Shown in pieces: positions 57,225-64,000 of a DNA stretch of 64,000 bases; the stretch's first letter is position 1; each line of letters starts with the position of its first letter. A program made the translations under genes and the position numbers. The stretch is taken from assembly GCA_025055175.1 (NCBI GenBank), contig JANWYT010000003.1, forward strand, positions 166,175-230,174. Reading direction: 5' to 3'. The stretch is from Anaerolineae bacterium (GTDB taxonomy: Bacteria > Chloroflexota > Anaerolineae > Aggregatilineales > Phototrophicaceae). The notes under the pieces were generated by a model, which was not told the DNA's origin, did no database searches, and was given only the letters and a program-made list of their open reading frames with translations.

Positions 57225-59972
57225 CTAGGCCGAATCAGTCGGCTTTTGTAAGCCGTCCAAGTAGCCAGAAGCCCATTTCATGAAGTCCAGAGCGCTCTGT
57301 GGCGATTGCTCACCGCTCATCAGCTGGCGCTCCAGCGCATCTTCGCTGCGGATGAGCGAAGGCTTGCTGCGCCGCTCCGCCATGCGCGCCACCAGCGCCG
57401 CCAAGCCGCGCAGATTGGTGGCCATGACGTGGCGCACCTCTGGTGAGAGGCCGTCGCTGTGCGCTTCTAGCTCTGCATAGACCGTCGGCGTGTCCAGATC
57501 GATGGGATCGCCGTCTTCAGGATCGAAGGCGCTGGTCAGGGCTTGCAGTAGGCGAAAGGCCGAGTCTATCTCTTCGGCCCAGTCGGCTAGGCGGCGCTGG
57601 CCTAGCACGCGGCGCATGGCCAGCGCTGTGCGGACGATGGCTTCGAAGTCTTCCAGGCTCTTCTGGCTGTCTAGGGCGCGCTCTAGCTTTTGTAGTTGGC
57701 CTGTGTTGTACTGGCGAATTGTCTCGCGCCACCACTGGGCCAGAAGGTTGCGCAAGGCAGCACTCCATTGGGTGAGCTTGCGCAGGCGAGCCAGATCGCG
57801 TACGAGCTGTACCTCCCCAGCTTGAGTTGGTAGGTCGGCCAGCAAGCGGCGCAGGGCAGCCTTGCCCATCGCTTCGTTTTTGAGGATGCTGGCCATCTCC
57901 ACCATGTGCCACAGAGCGCTGGGCGTGAGCTGGATGTCGCTGTGCTGACTGAGCAGGCGCGCCAAGTGTTCGATCAGCGACAGATCGCTCATGGGCCATT
58001 CGTGGTTGGTGAGGATGGCAATGTCGATATCTGCTGCCTGCTGGCTGTTGATCGTGCCGTCACTGACGAGTTCGCTCAGGAGCTGCACCACGTCCTGAGG
58101 CGGACGTTGGCTCTGCTCTAGGGCGCTGAAGATGAGACGCTCAAGCTGCTCATGGCTTTTGAGGCGGGTGGCCAAAGCGCGGAACAGCGCGTCGGCTTCA
58201 TGACGTAGCGGCCAGGCCAGCAGCGCTTCCAAACCATCGTCCAACAGGCAGGCGGGGCGAGCCGCCAAGCGCAGCGCGATCTGTGACGGTTGAAAGTCAG
58301 GAGGCAAATTAGCTTGCGCCGAGAGGCGCTCAAATTCCCATAAGCTGCGCACCGCCGCTCCGCTCAGGCAAGGTTTAGCGAGTTGCAAGGCGCGGCTGAG
58401 CGTCAGCAAGAACAGCTCGCGCGACTGCTCAGCCAGCGCTTCGATGGCTGCCGTCTGCTGCTCGATCAGAGCCTGAGCAACTTGTGGTGGCAGGTTGGCC
58501 ACCAATACTCTATCGCTCAGGAAGTCATCCACCAGGGACGGACAGCGGCGAACTGCTAGGGCCAGCAGCTCCGCCGCCAGCAGATGACCTTCTTGAGGAT
58601 GATGAGCGCGGCGCGCCGAGGCGCTGAGCGCGGCGCACAAAATGTCGCCCAAGTCGAAGCGCGGCGGCTCGCGGACGATGAGGTTGAACCAGGCTAGCAG
58701 CTCTTGAGCGTCGCTGTGCAGGATGGCCAAAGACAGGGCGCGTTCGGCGGCGTGGTGCAGGCGCACTAACCAGGGTAGCTCAGCGTCGCCAAACTGAGGC
58801 GACTCTAGCAGACGCGCGCGCACGAATGAATACACCGCGTCCGGCTGATCGTCTTCGGCCTTTTCTAGGCAAGCCATCAGCGCCAGGTGGAGCTGGGGAT
58901 CGGCGTCCATCGCGCGAGCGATGTACAGCGACCAATCGGCGCGCCGCTGCTGCAAGGTCAGCTTCAGCAGGCACTCGTAGTAGCGCTGCCGCCAACTCTG
59001 ATGAGCAGGCGTGAGGCTATCCAGGGCGCGGATGATGGCTTCGGCATCCTGAGCTGTGCCATCCAAGACGGCCTGATCCAGGCGGTGGCGTTCCACCAAG
59101 CGGGCCAGGTCTTGGGCTAGGTGGGTATTGCTAGGCTGATTTCCCGCCAGATCGTCGAGCTGACGGCGCTCCTGAAGGAAAGCGTGCAGGTCGCCCTGCC
59201 ACAAGCTGGCCAGATGGGCTAGGTAAGCGGTGAAGGGCGACGAGTCGGGCAGGCTGGGCCAGGTTTCTCCCCAGATGAGGACGGTGCGCGATGTCTCCAT
59301 CACTCGATCACAGAAGGCCAGACGTGGTCGATGGGGAGGCAGACGGTTGGCGTGAGTGCAGAAGGTGAGGTTAGCGCGTTGAGGAGGGGGCAGCAGCAGG
59401 CGCAGGGCTTGTACCAGGGCTAGACGCTCGCTAGGCTGGCGTTTGCCCTGGGCATGACCGAAGACTGCCACGCCTTCGCCGTGCAGCGACCAACCCAGCA
59501 GGGCCAGCAGGCGCATAAAATCGCCGTCTGTTTGAGCCAGACCTCGACGCAAGGTTTGTAGCTCACGCTCGCTCGTCCAGCCTGAAACCTCATCCACCAG
59601 AGCCAGAGCAGCCAGTGGACTATCATCTTGCGGAAGCAGCAGCGGCCCGCTCAGCAGGGCCAGCAGCGGCTCTAGATCGCCCTGGAGCGGCAGCAGAGCT
59701 TCAACAGGCAGCAGTACACCTTCCAGCAGATAACCCTGTGTTTGAGCTTCAGCGCGTGCCAGCACATACATGCCTTCATGAGCGCGGATGATGGCCCAAG
59801 TGCGCGACTCGTGGCCCAAGCTTTGTGGCAGAGGACACAGCGGAACTTGCTGAGCGTAAATCTCGGCGTCGCGGCTCTCCAGATGGGGGGTATGAGCCAG
59901 CAGAGTCAGGGCAGCTGGCTCGGCGCTATCAGGATCAACGAAAGCCAGAAAACGATCCAGGGCAGGAGTCAT
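57225..59972 (-). CDS. Very large soluble protein, possibly GAP1/conflict-system-related
   Basis: This 915-residue protein is helical and Leu/Ala/Gln-rich, without membrane helices or a signal peptide. The N-terminal 300 residues have a stretch LLPPPQRANLTFCTH followed by RPRLAFCDRVMET that recalls the 'LPP..R..L.FTT' motif of GTPase-associated protein 1 (GAP1) domains in bacterial conflict proteins. The remainder is made of irregular helical repeats. No ATPase or nuclease motif is visible. A TTG start 21 residues earlier is possible; neither start has a good ribosome site. Function unknown, GAP1-like assignment tentative. Confidence 0.6.
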   Translation of the reverse strand: MTPALDRFLAFVDPDSAEPAALTLLAHTPHLESRDAEIYAQQVPLCPLPQSLGHESRTWAIIRAHEGMYVLARAEAQTQGYLLEGVLLPVEALLPLQGDLEPLLALLSGPLLLPQDDSPLAALALVDEVSGWTSERELQTLRRGLAQTDGDFMRLLALLGWSLHGEGVAVFGHAQGKRQPSERLALVQALRLLLPPPQRANLTFCTHANRLPPHRPRLAFCDRVMETSRTVLIWGETWPSLPDSSPFTAYLAHLASLWQGDLHAFLQERRQLDDLAGNQPSNTHLAQDLARLVERHRLDQAVLDGTAQDAEAIIRALDSLTPAHQSWRQRYYECLLKLTLQQRRADWSLYIARAMDADPQLHLALMACLEKAEDDQPDAVYSFVRARLLESPQFGDAELPWLVRLHHAAERALSLAILHSDAQELLAWFNLIVREPPRFDLGDILCAALSASARRAHHPQEGHLLAAELLALAVRRCPSLVDDFLSDRVLVANLPPQVAQALIEQQTAAIEALAEQSRELFLLTLSRALQLAKPCLSGAAVRSLWEFERLSAQANLPPDFQPSQIALRLAARPACLLDDGLEALLAWPLRHEADALFRALATRLKSHEQLERLIFSALEQSQRPPQDVVQLLSELVSDGTINSQQAADIDIAILTNHEWPMSDLSLIEHLARLLSQHSDIQLTPSALWHMVEMASILKNEAMGKAALRRLLADLPTQAGEVQLVRDLARLRKLTQWSAALRNLLAQWWRETIRQYNTGQLQKLERALDSQKSLEDFEAIVRTALAMRRVLGQRRLADWAEEIDSAFRLLQALTSAFDPEDGDPIDLDTPTVYAELEAHSDGLSPEVRHVMATNLRGLAALVARMAERRSKPSLIRSEDALERQLMSGEQSPQSALDFMKWASGYLDGLQKPTDSA

Positions 59973-60062
59973 GCGCGGTCTCAACCATACGCTCGGATAG
60001 GCCTTATTGTGGAACAGAGCCACATAGTTTGACAAGAGTTTGTGGCACGGGCACTAGCTCTG

Positions 60063-60320
60063 TTATGTCTGGTCTTCGGCTTCAACGTCGACCCACTCAA
60101 AATAGAGCAGATCGCCGATGTCGCAATTGAAGTAATCGCAGAAGCCCTCGATGATGTGAGCTTCGTATTTCCTCACCTCGTTGCGGATCCAGCTGGTGAC
60201 GGTGTGGTGGGTCACACCTACGAAATCGGCTAGGTCTTTGAGCTTGATCCTGCGATTGAGGGCCTGTTCGCGGGCTTGAATGAGCAAGAGCAGCCGGTTT
60301 TTAAGGACACGTTTTTGCAT
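60063..60320 (-). CDS. XRE-family helix-turn-helix regulator
   Basis: This 85-residue protein has a Cro/CI-type HTH (LKDLADFVGVTHHTVTSWIRNEV), with helix 3 reading HHTVTSWIRN. A C-terminal YFNCDIGDLLYFEWV follows, the usual end of small XRE regulators. It is divergent from the BRO-domain gene, and the two starts are 94 bp apart (67 bp if the BRO protein began at the ATG at 60388), so it is likely to bind that interval and repress the pair, a phage immunity-like arrangement (inference). Its own promoter is not clear on this strand. Confidence 0.85.
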   Translation of the reverse strand: MQKRVLKNRLLLLIQAREQALNRRIKLKDLADFVGVTHHTVTSWIRNEVRKYEAHIIEGFCDYFNCDIGDLLYFEWVDVEAEDQT

Positions 60321-60353
60321 AGCGGGTATCTAGGTTTTACTCTGGATGTTTTC

Positions 60354-60382
60354 TTGACGACTTTAGCAATTTAATCTATACT
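60354..60382 (+). promoter_or_regulatory. Promoter for the BRO-domain gene
   Basis: TTGACG-17 bp-TATACT gives a near-consensus promoter with a start near 60389. This falls on the ATG at 60388, so the true translation start is the next ATG at 60415, which has GAAAGG upstream and a leader of about 26 nt. It is the natural target of the divergent XRE regulator. Confidence 0.72.
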
Positions 60383-60414
60383 ATACGATGAAGCGATTTG
60401 TTGAAAGGTTGAAA

Positions 60415-61305
60415 ATGACCGACTCGCCCATCTTGCCTGCTTTCGCAGACGATGATCGCCCACTGCCCCTAATCGTCGCAGAGCGCTGGAATTTCGCTCT
60501 GGCTTATACATATCATGGTCAAGATTTGTACTACGCTGTGCAAGATTGGATGCGTGGTCTAACAGGTGAAGCGGATACGCGCTATCTTATTTCCAAATTT
60601 AAGAAGACTGAGGCAGGCCAGCAGATGTGGAGTTCAATTCAACGTCTGCCCTACAAGGCCAGCGATGGTAAGACCTATCAGCGCGATTACGCGACGGATC
60701 GTGGGCTGTATCTCATCGCGCAATACCTGCGCGTCAAGCAAGATCGTCCCATGCTGGATGAAATTCGGCGTTTTCTAGCGGCAGCAGGGGTGTTTGTCGA
60801 CGAAGTGCGGCGCGAGCCAGAGAAACTGGTCGATGCCATCGTCATCAATCCTGATAAGCTGCTAGAAGCTTTCATTGAGTATCATCGCAAGCGCGGCAAG
60901 GACGACCACTGGATTCAAATGCGTATCGACAGCAAGATCAAGCGCAGTCGCTTCACAGCGGCGTTGGCAGAATTCGTGCGCGACGTGTTGACGCCTCGGC
61001 ATTATGCCACCGCGACTGACGACATTTACAAAGGGCTGTGGGGGCGCACTGCCGCCGCGCTGAAACGCGAGCTGAACGTCAGCACGGGTAGCTTGCGCGA
61101 CTACCAACCCACGCTCGCGTTGCACTATCAGGGCATCGCAGAAGAAGTATGCGCACAGAAAATTGGCGCACGCGAGGAGCTGTGGTGGGAAGAAGCGCGC
61201 GAGATTATCCGCCAAGTGACGATCATCATCGGCAGGCAGGCGAGAGAAACCAGCGAGCTGCTGGGCCAGGATTTGGCAACCGGGAAGCCTCTTTTGAGCC
61301 GATGA
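60415..61305 (+). CDS. BRO-N-like/antirepressor-type protein
   Basis: This 296-residue protein has an N-terminal BRO-N-like region (HGQDLYYAVQDWMRGLTG, then DGKTYQRDYATDRGLYLIAQ, then IRRFLAAAGVFVDE), similar to phage antirepressors and DinD. The C-terminal domain (KIKRSRFTAALAEFVRDVLTP, then DDIYKGLWGRTAAALKREL) is the kind found after BRO-N in antirepressor proteins. BRO proteins bind DNA and relieve repression by CI-like regulators. It lies opposite an XRE gene, which makes a small switch. I chose the ATG at 60415 by ribosome site and promoter position. The surrounding genes are not phage genes, so it may be a captured module. Confidence 0.75.
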   Translation: MTDSPILPAFADDDRPLPLIVAERWNFALAYTYHGQDLYYAVQDWMRGLTGEADTRYLISKFKKTEAGQQMWSSIQRLPYKASDGKTYQRDYATDRGLYLIAQYLRVKQDRPMLDEIRRFLAAAGVFVDEVRREPEKLVDAIVINPDKLLEAFIEYHRKRGKDDHWIQMRIDSKIKRSRFTAALAEFVRDVLTPRHYATATDDIYKGLWGRTAAALKRELNVSTGSLRDYQPTLALHYQGIAEEVCAQKIGAREELWWEEAREIIRQVTIIIGRQARETSELLGQDLATGKPLLSR

Positions 61306-61306
61306 G

Positions 61307-62074
61307 TCATGGCCCTATTTGGCGCAGCCGCATCAGAAAGTCCACGCTTTGTAGGCGGCGTTCTAGCAAGAAGCGTAGATAGGCCAGCATGAGCCGTTCT
61401 GCGTCGCGGTGCAATGCTTCGCTGATGGCTAGGTCAGCCACTTGCTTGTAGGGACTGCGCTGGAGGTGGCGCAGCAACTTAAGCGTGCCGAGCGGCAGGG
61501 GCAGCAAGTGAGGCGAAGGCGTGGCGCTGTGCGGCGCAACAGCTCCCCCCTCAATCAAGCTGAAGAACTGGTCTTCGGGCAGGACTGGCGCGTGACTGAC
61601 TACGCACTCATGGAGCTGCGGACGGAAGCCTACCGCGTCCAGCAGACGTAGCTCATACCAACGGGTCACGCGCCGCAGGTCAGAATCGACGCACAAGCGC
61701 GCATAGGTCTCGTCTAACAGGTGGAAGAGCGCCGCCTGGTGATCTTCGTCGGTCAAGACGAAGCGATCCATCAGCTCGGTGACGTAGGCTGCATACGCGC
61801 CGCGCTCCAGGTCTTCGCGCAGGGGCAAGTACGGCTCAAGGACTTCAGCCTGCGTCAACACATCTAGGCTGCGGCCCAACGTCACCAACACATCAACTTT
61901 GGTGAACAGCTCCACGTGGCCGCTCTTGGCGCTGTCGGGTTTGCGCGCGCCTTTGGCTACCACGTCGCTCTTGCCCTGCTGAGCGGTGAAGATGGTCAGC
62001 AGACGATCCGCTTCGCCGATGTCGCGGCGCTTGAGGATGAGTGCAGCGGCGCGGTAACTGCGCAAGCGAGACAT
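61307..62074 (-). CDS. recO: DNA repair protein RecO
   Basis: This 255-residue protein has the RecO OB-fold start (YRAAALILKRRDIGEADRLLTIFT, then GKSDVVAKGARKPDSA) and the helical region (YAAYVTELMDRFVLTDEDHQAALFHLL, then YELRLLDAVGF). The usual four-Cys zinc site is poorly kept: only one Cys (HECVVSHAP) and a GG motif remain, so zinc binding is probably lost. RecO loads RecA with RecFR and anneals DNA strands. It is convergent with the BRO gene, 1 bp apart. Confidence 0.9.
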   Translation of the reverse strand: MSRLRSYRAAALILKRRDIGEADRLLTIFTAQQGKSDVVAKGARKPDSAKSGHVELFTKVDVLVTLGRSLDVLTQAEVLEPYLPLREDLERGAYAAYVTELMDRFVLTDEDHQAALFHLLDETYARLCVDSDLRRVTRWYELRLLDAVGFRPQLHECVVSHAPVLPEDQFFSLIEGGAVAPHSATPSPHLLPLPLGTLKLLRHLQRSPYKQVADLAISEALHRDAERLMLAYLRFLLERRLQSVDFLMRLRQIGP

Positions 62075-62163
62075 AGGAATAGTTCCAAGCTCAAACTTGA
62101 GAGGACGGAAGGCTATCATCGTATGCTATAATTGCGGCAAAAACCACTGTCAGAAAGTTCGGT

Positions 62164-62628
62164 ATGAGCGCTCACCTGTCTTCTATACCTCCCAAACTGC
62201 AAGACCTCCTGGACGACTTCGCCTTCATCAGTGATCGCACCCAGCGCCAAGATTACCTGATCGACCTGGCTGACAAGTTCTCTAGCGTGCGCGTGACGCC
62301 CGACATCGCTTCACGGCCCTACGACGAGTCGCACCGCGTGCCAGCTTGCGAGTCCGACGCCTTCGTCTGGGCGCAGGAGAACGCTGACGGGACGCTGAAC
62401 TTCCGCTTCGATGTGCTGAACCCTCAGGGCCTCTCAGCGATGGCGGTCTGCTCTGTCTTAGGGGAGGCGTGCAGCGGCGCGCCGCTGGCTCAGGTGGCTG
62501 CCATACCCAGCGACATCGTCTTCACCCTTTTCGGCAAAGACGTGTCGATGGGCAAAGGGCAGGGCCTGATGGGGATCGTCAACATGGTGACTTACGAAGC
62601 AAGGCGGCGCTTGCAGGCCGAGTCATGA
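62164..62628 (+). CDS. sufE: SufE-like iron-sulfur cluster assembly protein
   Basis: This 154-residue SufE-fold protein has the active Cys at C62 in RVPACESDAFVW. The fold start FAFISDRTQRQDYLIDLAD and the end MGKGQGLMGIVNMVTYE are typical. SufE takes sulfur from the cysteine desulfurase SufS and passes it to SufBCD. No other suf gene is in the window. Its stop overlaps the next gene's start (ATGA). Confidence 0.9.
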   Translation: MSAHLSSIPPKLQDLLDDFAFISDRTQRQDYLIDLADKFSSVRVTPDIASRPYDESHRVPACESDAFVWAQENADGTLNFRFDVLNPQGLSAMAVCSVLGEACSGAPLAQVAAIPSDIVFTLFGKDVSMGKGQGLMGIVNMVTYEARRRLQAES

Positions 62629-63524
62629 GAGGACAAGTCAGCACTAAGCCGATTGCCTTTGTCACCTATCAAAGTCCACCCTACTTAGGCGACAGCGAAG
62701 CCCTGTTGGCTGAGCCGCTCAAGGAGCGCGGCGTCGCCGTGGAGTTGGCTTCTTGGGACGACAAGCAAGTCCCCTGGGAGCGCTACGCAGCGGTCATCGT
62801 GCGCTCCGTCTGGGACTATCACCAGCGCGTCGGCGATTTCAATAAGTGGCTCAAGCGCTTGGAGGACACCCAGGCGCGCGTCTTCAATCCGCTGCCTGTG
62901 CTGCGCTGGAACATGGACAAGGTATATCTAGAACAGCTCCAGAAGCTAGGGGTCGCCGTGCTGCCCACCGAGTGGCTGCCGCGCGGAGCGTTCGCTTCTC
63001 TTGAGAAGACACTGGCGCGCATGGAATGGCCGCAGGCCATCGTCAAGCCCACCATTGGCGCTGGCGGAGACGATACCTGGCTGGTGACGCTGGAGGACGC
63101 CGAGAAAGACCAGGCGCGCTTCGAAGACCTGCTGACGCGCAGTGGCGTCATGGTGCAGACGTTCGCGCCACAGATCGTCCAGGGCGAGTGGTCGCTGTTC
63201 TACTTCAACGGCGTCTATAGCCATGCTGTCCTCAAATTTCCTCCGCCAGGCCAGTTCTTCGTCCATGAACACCGAGGCGGCTCAGCCCACGGCGTTCAGC
63301 CCCCTGCTGCCATCATCCGCCAGGCTAGCGCCATCCTGCGCCTAGCCTGCCAGCTTAACCGAGCTGTGCCGCTGTATGCGCGGGTGGACGGCTTCGTCAC
63401 CGCCGGTCAATTGGTGTTGATGGAACTGGAACTGATAGAGCCTTCGCTCTACTTGGAATGCGTGGACGACTACGCCATCGAACGTGCCGCCGACGCCATA
63501 GCGAGCGTAGTCTTGACCTCATGA
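62625..63524 (+). CDS. ATP-grasp family protein (RimK/glutathione-synthetase-like)
   Basis: This 299-residue protein has a typical ATP-grasp layout. The N-terminal domain is FVTYQSPPYLGDSEALLAEPL; the B domain has WPQAIVKPTIGAGGDDTWLV (nucleotide Lys and Gly-rich loop); and the C-terminal acidic metal site is LVLMELELIEPSLYLE. Arg and Asn-like residues near the end complete the site. The substrate could be an amino acid, peptide or sugar. It is coupled by ATGA overlaps to both sufE and the following DNA methyltransferase gene, a three-gene operon. Confidence 0.85.
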   Translation: MRGQVSTKPIAFVTYQSPPYLGDSEALLAEPLKERGVAVELASWDDKQVPWERYAAVIVRSVWDYHQRVGDFNKWLKRLEDTQARVFNPLPVLRWNMDKVYLEQLQKLGVAVLPTEWLPRGAFASLEKTLARMEWPQAIVKPTIGAGGDDTWLVTLEDAEKDQARFEDLLTRSGVMVQTFAPQIVQGEWSLFYFNGVYSHAVLKFPPPGQFFVHEHRGGSAHGVQPPAAIIRQASAILRLACQLNRAVPLYARVDGFVTAGQLVLMELELIEPSLYLECVDDYAIERAADAIASVVLTS

Positions 63525-64000
63525 CGACGGTTCGTTCGCCGCAACCCATGCGCGCCTGGGGGCAGACGACTGTCTATGGCCATCTGTTGGTGGCGATGAC
63601 GGCGCACAGCGTGGCCTTCGTCGGGCTGTACGACGGCGCGCAAGAAGCTCAAGCCGATCTGCGCACTCATCACCCGCAGGTCACCATCACTCAAGATGAG
63701 GCGGTACGGAGCCTGATTGAAGCCATCATCGGCTATCTGGAAGGCTATCGACCCGTCCCTGACCTGGCCCTGGACATCCAGACGACGACCTTCCGCTGGC
63801 GCGTCTGGTATGAACTTCGGCGCATTCCGCGTGGGCAAGCCCGCACCTACAGCCAAGTGGCAAAGGCCGTCGGTCAACCCCAGGCGGCGCGTGCAGTAGC
63901 CAGCGCCTGTGCCAGCAACCCGCTTGCCATCCTCATCCCCTGTCACCGCGTCATCGGCAGCGACGGCAGCTTGCGCGGCTATCGCTGGGGCGTGGCGCGC
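63521..64000 (+). CDS. O6-alkylguanine-DNA alkyltransferase family (Ogt-like), truncated by window end
   Basis: The 160 codons visible begin at an ATG that overlaps the ATP-grasp stop and run off the window. The active-site motif IPCHRV with C141 is preceded by the HTH-containing segment VWYELRRIPRGQARTYSQVAK and followed by GSLRGYRWG, the standard Ogt/MGMT arrangement. The enzyme transfers an alkyl group from O6-alkylguanine in DNA to its own Cys. The Asn-Arg finger and Cys appear intact. The C-terminal end is not in view. Confidence 0.9.
   Translation, partial: MTTVRSPQPMRAWGQTTVYGHLLVAMTAHSVAFVGLYDGAQEAQADLRTHHPQVTITQDEAVRSLIEAIIGYLEGYRPVPDLALDIQTTTFRWRVWYELRRIPRGQARTYSQVAKAVGQPQAARAVASACASNPLAILIPCHRVIGSDGSLRGYRWGVAR

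Noticed and set aside
60063..61305. Prophage.
   Set aside because: The XRE/BRO pair and the gp19-like gene at 31870 are 28 kb apart and are the only phage-like genes. No capsid, terminase, integrase or lysis gene is present.

Overview
This is GC-rich bacterial chromosome with mostly core-type genes, tightly packed on both strands. The mix suggests the Chloroflexota, most likely an Anaerolineae-like lineage. It combines several large Ser/Thr kinases with TPR or AAA-ATPase modules, Pro/Thr-rich linkers in extracellular proteins, a PIN/TRAM membrane protein, type III pantothenate kinase, F420 metabolism (a CofE-like ligase plus a PPOX-class oxidoreductase), WXG100-like proteins and a sortase. 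The phylum assignment is inferred from gene content; no rRNA gene is present to settle it. There is one tRNA (Pro, UGG) and no CRISPR array, insertion sequence or intact prophage.

Layout. 1-12.9 kb: the end of a transglutaminase-like membrane protein, a cytochrome P450, two M42 aminopeptidases around a methyltransferase, a cytosolic-looking HtrA protease, a PIN/TRAM protein, a secreted PQQ-type sugar dehydrogenase and an SH3/PA14 exoprotein. 12.9-23.5 kb: two giant kinases (kinase-AAA-TPR and kinase-TM-TPR), a rhodanese, a TIR protein with a DarT-like second domain, tRNA-Pro and coaX. 23.7-32.3 kb: a quinone-oxidoreductase-like MDR protein, a SET-domain protein, a thiolase, a bactofilin-like membrane protein with a lipoprotein, a secreted cysteine-peptidase-like protein, a GAF-PAS histidine kinase and an orphan phage-tail-tube-like protein. 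32.4-39.4 kb: a transport block (TauE, ModB, ModA; divergently a secreted sulfurtransferase and a thiosulfate transporter), DUF2892, CofE-like and a SWIM protein. 39.4-44.3 kb: a sortase, four consecutive WXG100-like genes, rho and a zinc-ribbon pseudokinase. 44.4-52 kb: a ferredoxin-NADP reductase, a Doc/Fic protein with a roadblock protein, a large PKD surface protein, a lipase-like hydrolase and an F420 PPOX enzyme. 52-57 kb: a small glycan-modification group (GT2, methyltransferase, EamA-like; divergent WbqC), a zinc carboxypeptidase lipoprotein and two unknowns. 57-64 kb: a very large unknown protein, a divergent XRE/BRO pair, recO, sufE, an ATP-grasp protein and a truncated Ogt-type DNA methyltransferase.

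The best candidate for something new is the 482-residue protein at 16683-18131. It joins an N-terminal TIR domain with a plausible NADase glutamate to a region that reads like a DarT/DUF4433 DNA ADP-ribosyltransferase, in which the expected catalytic Glu position appears to be Gln. No DarG-like macrodomain antitoxin is nearby. Other points of interest are the WXG100 array near a catalytically degenerate kinase, a perfect 13-bp inverted repeat that would bury the start region of a secreted protease-like gene, and a BRO/XRE divergent switch.
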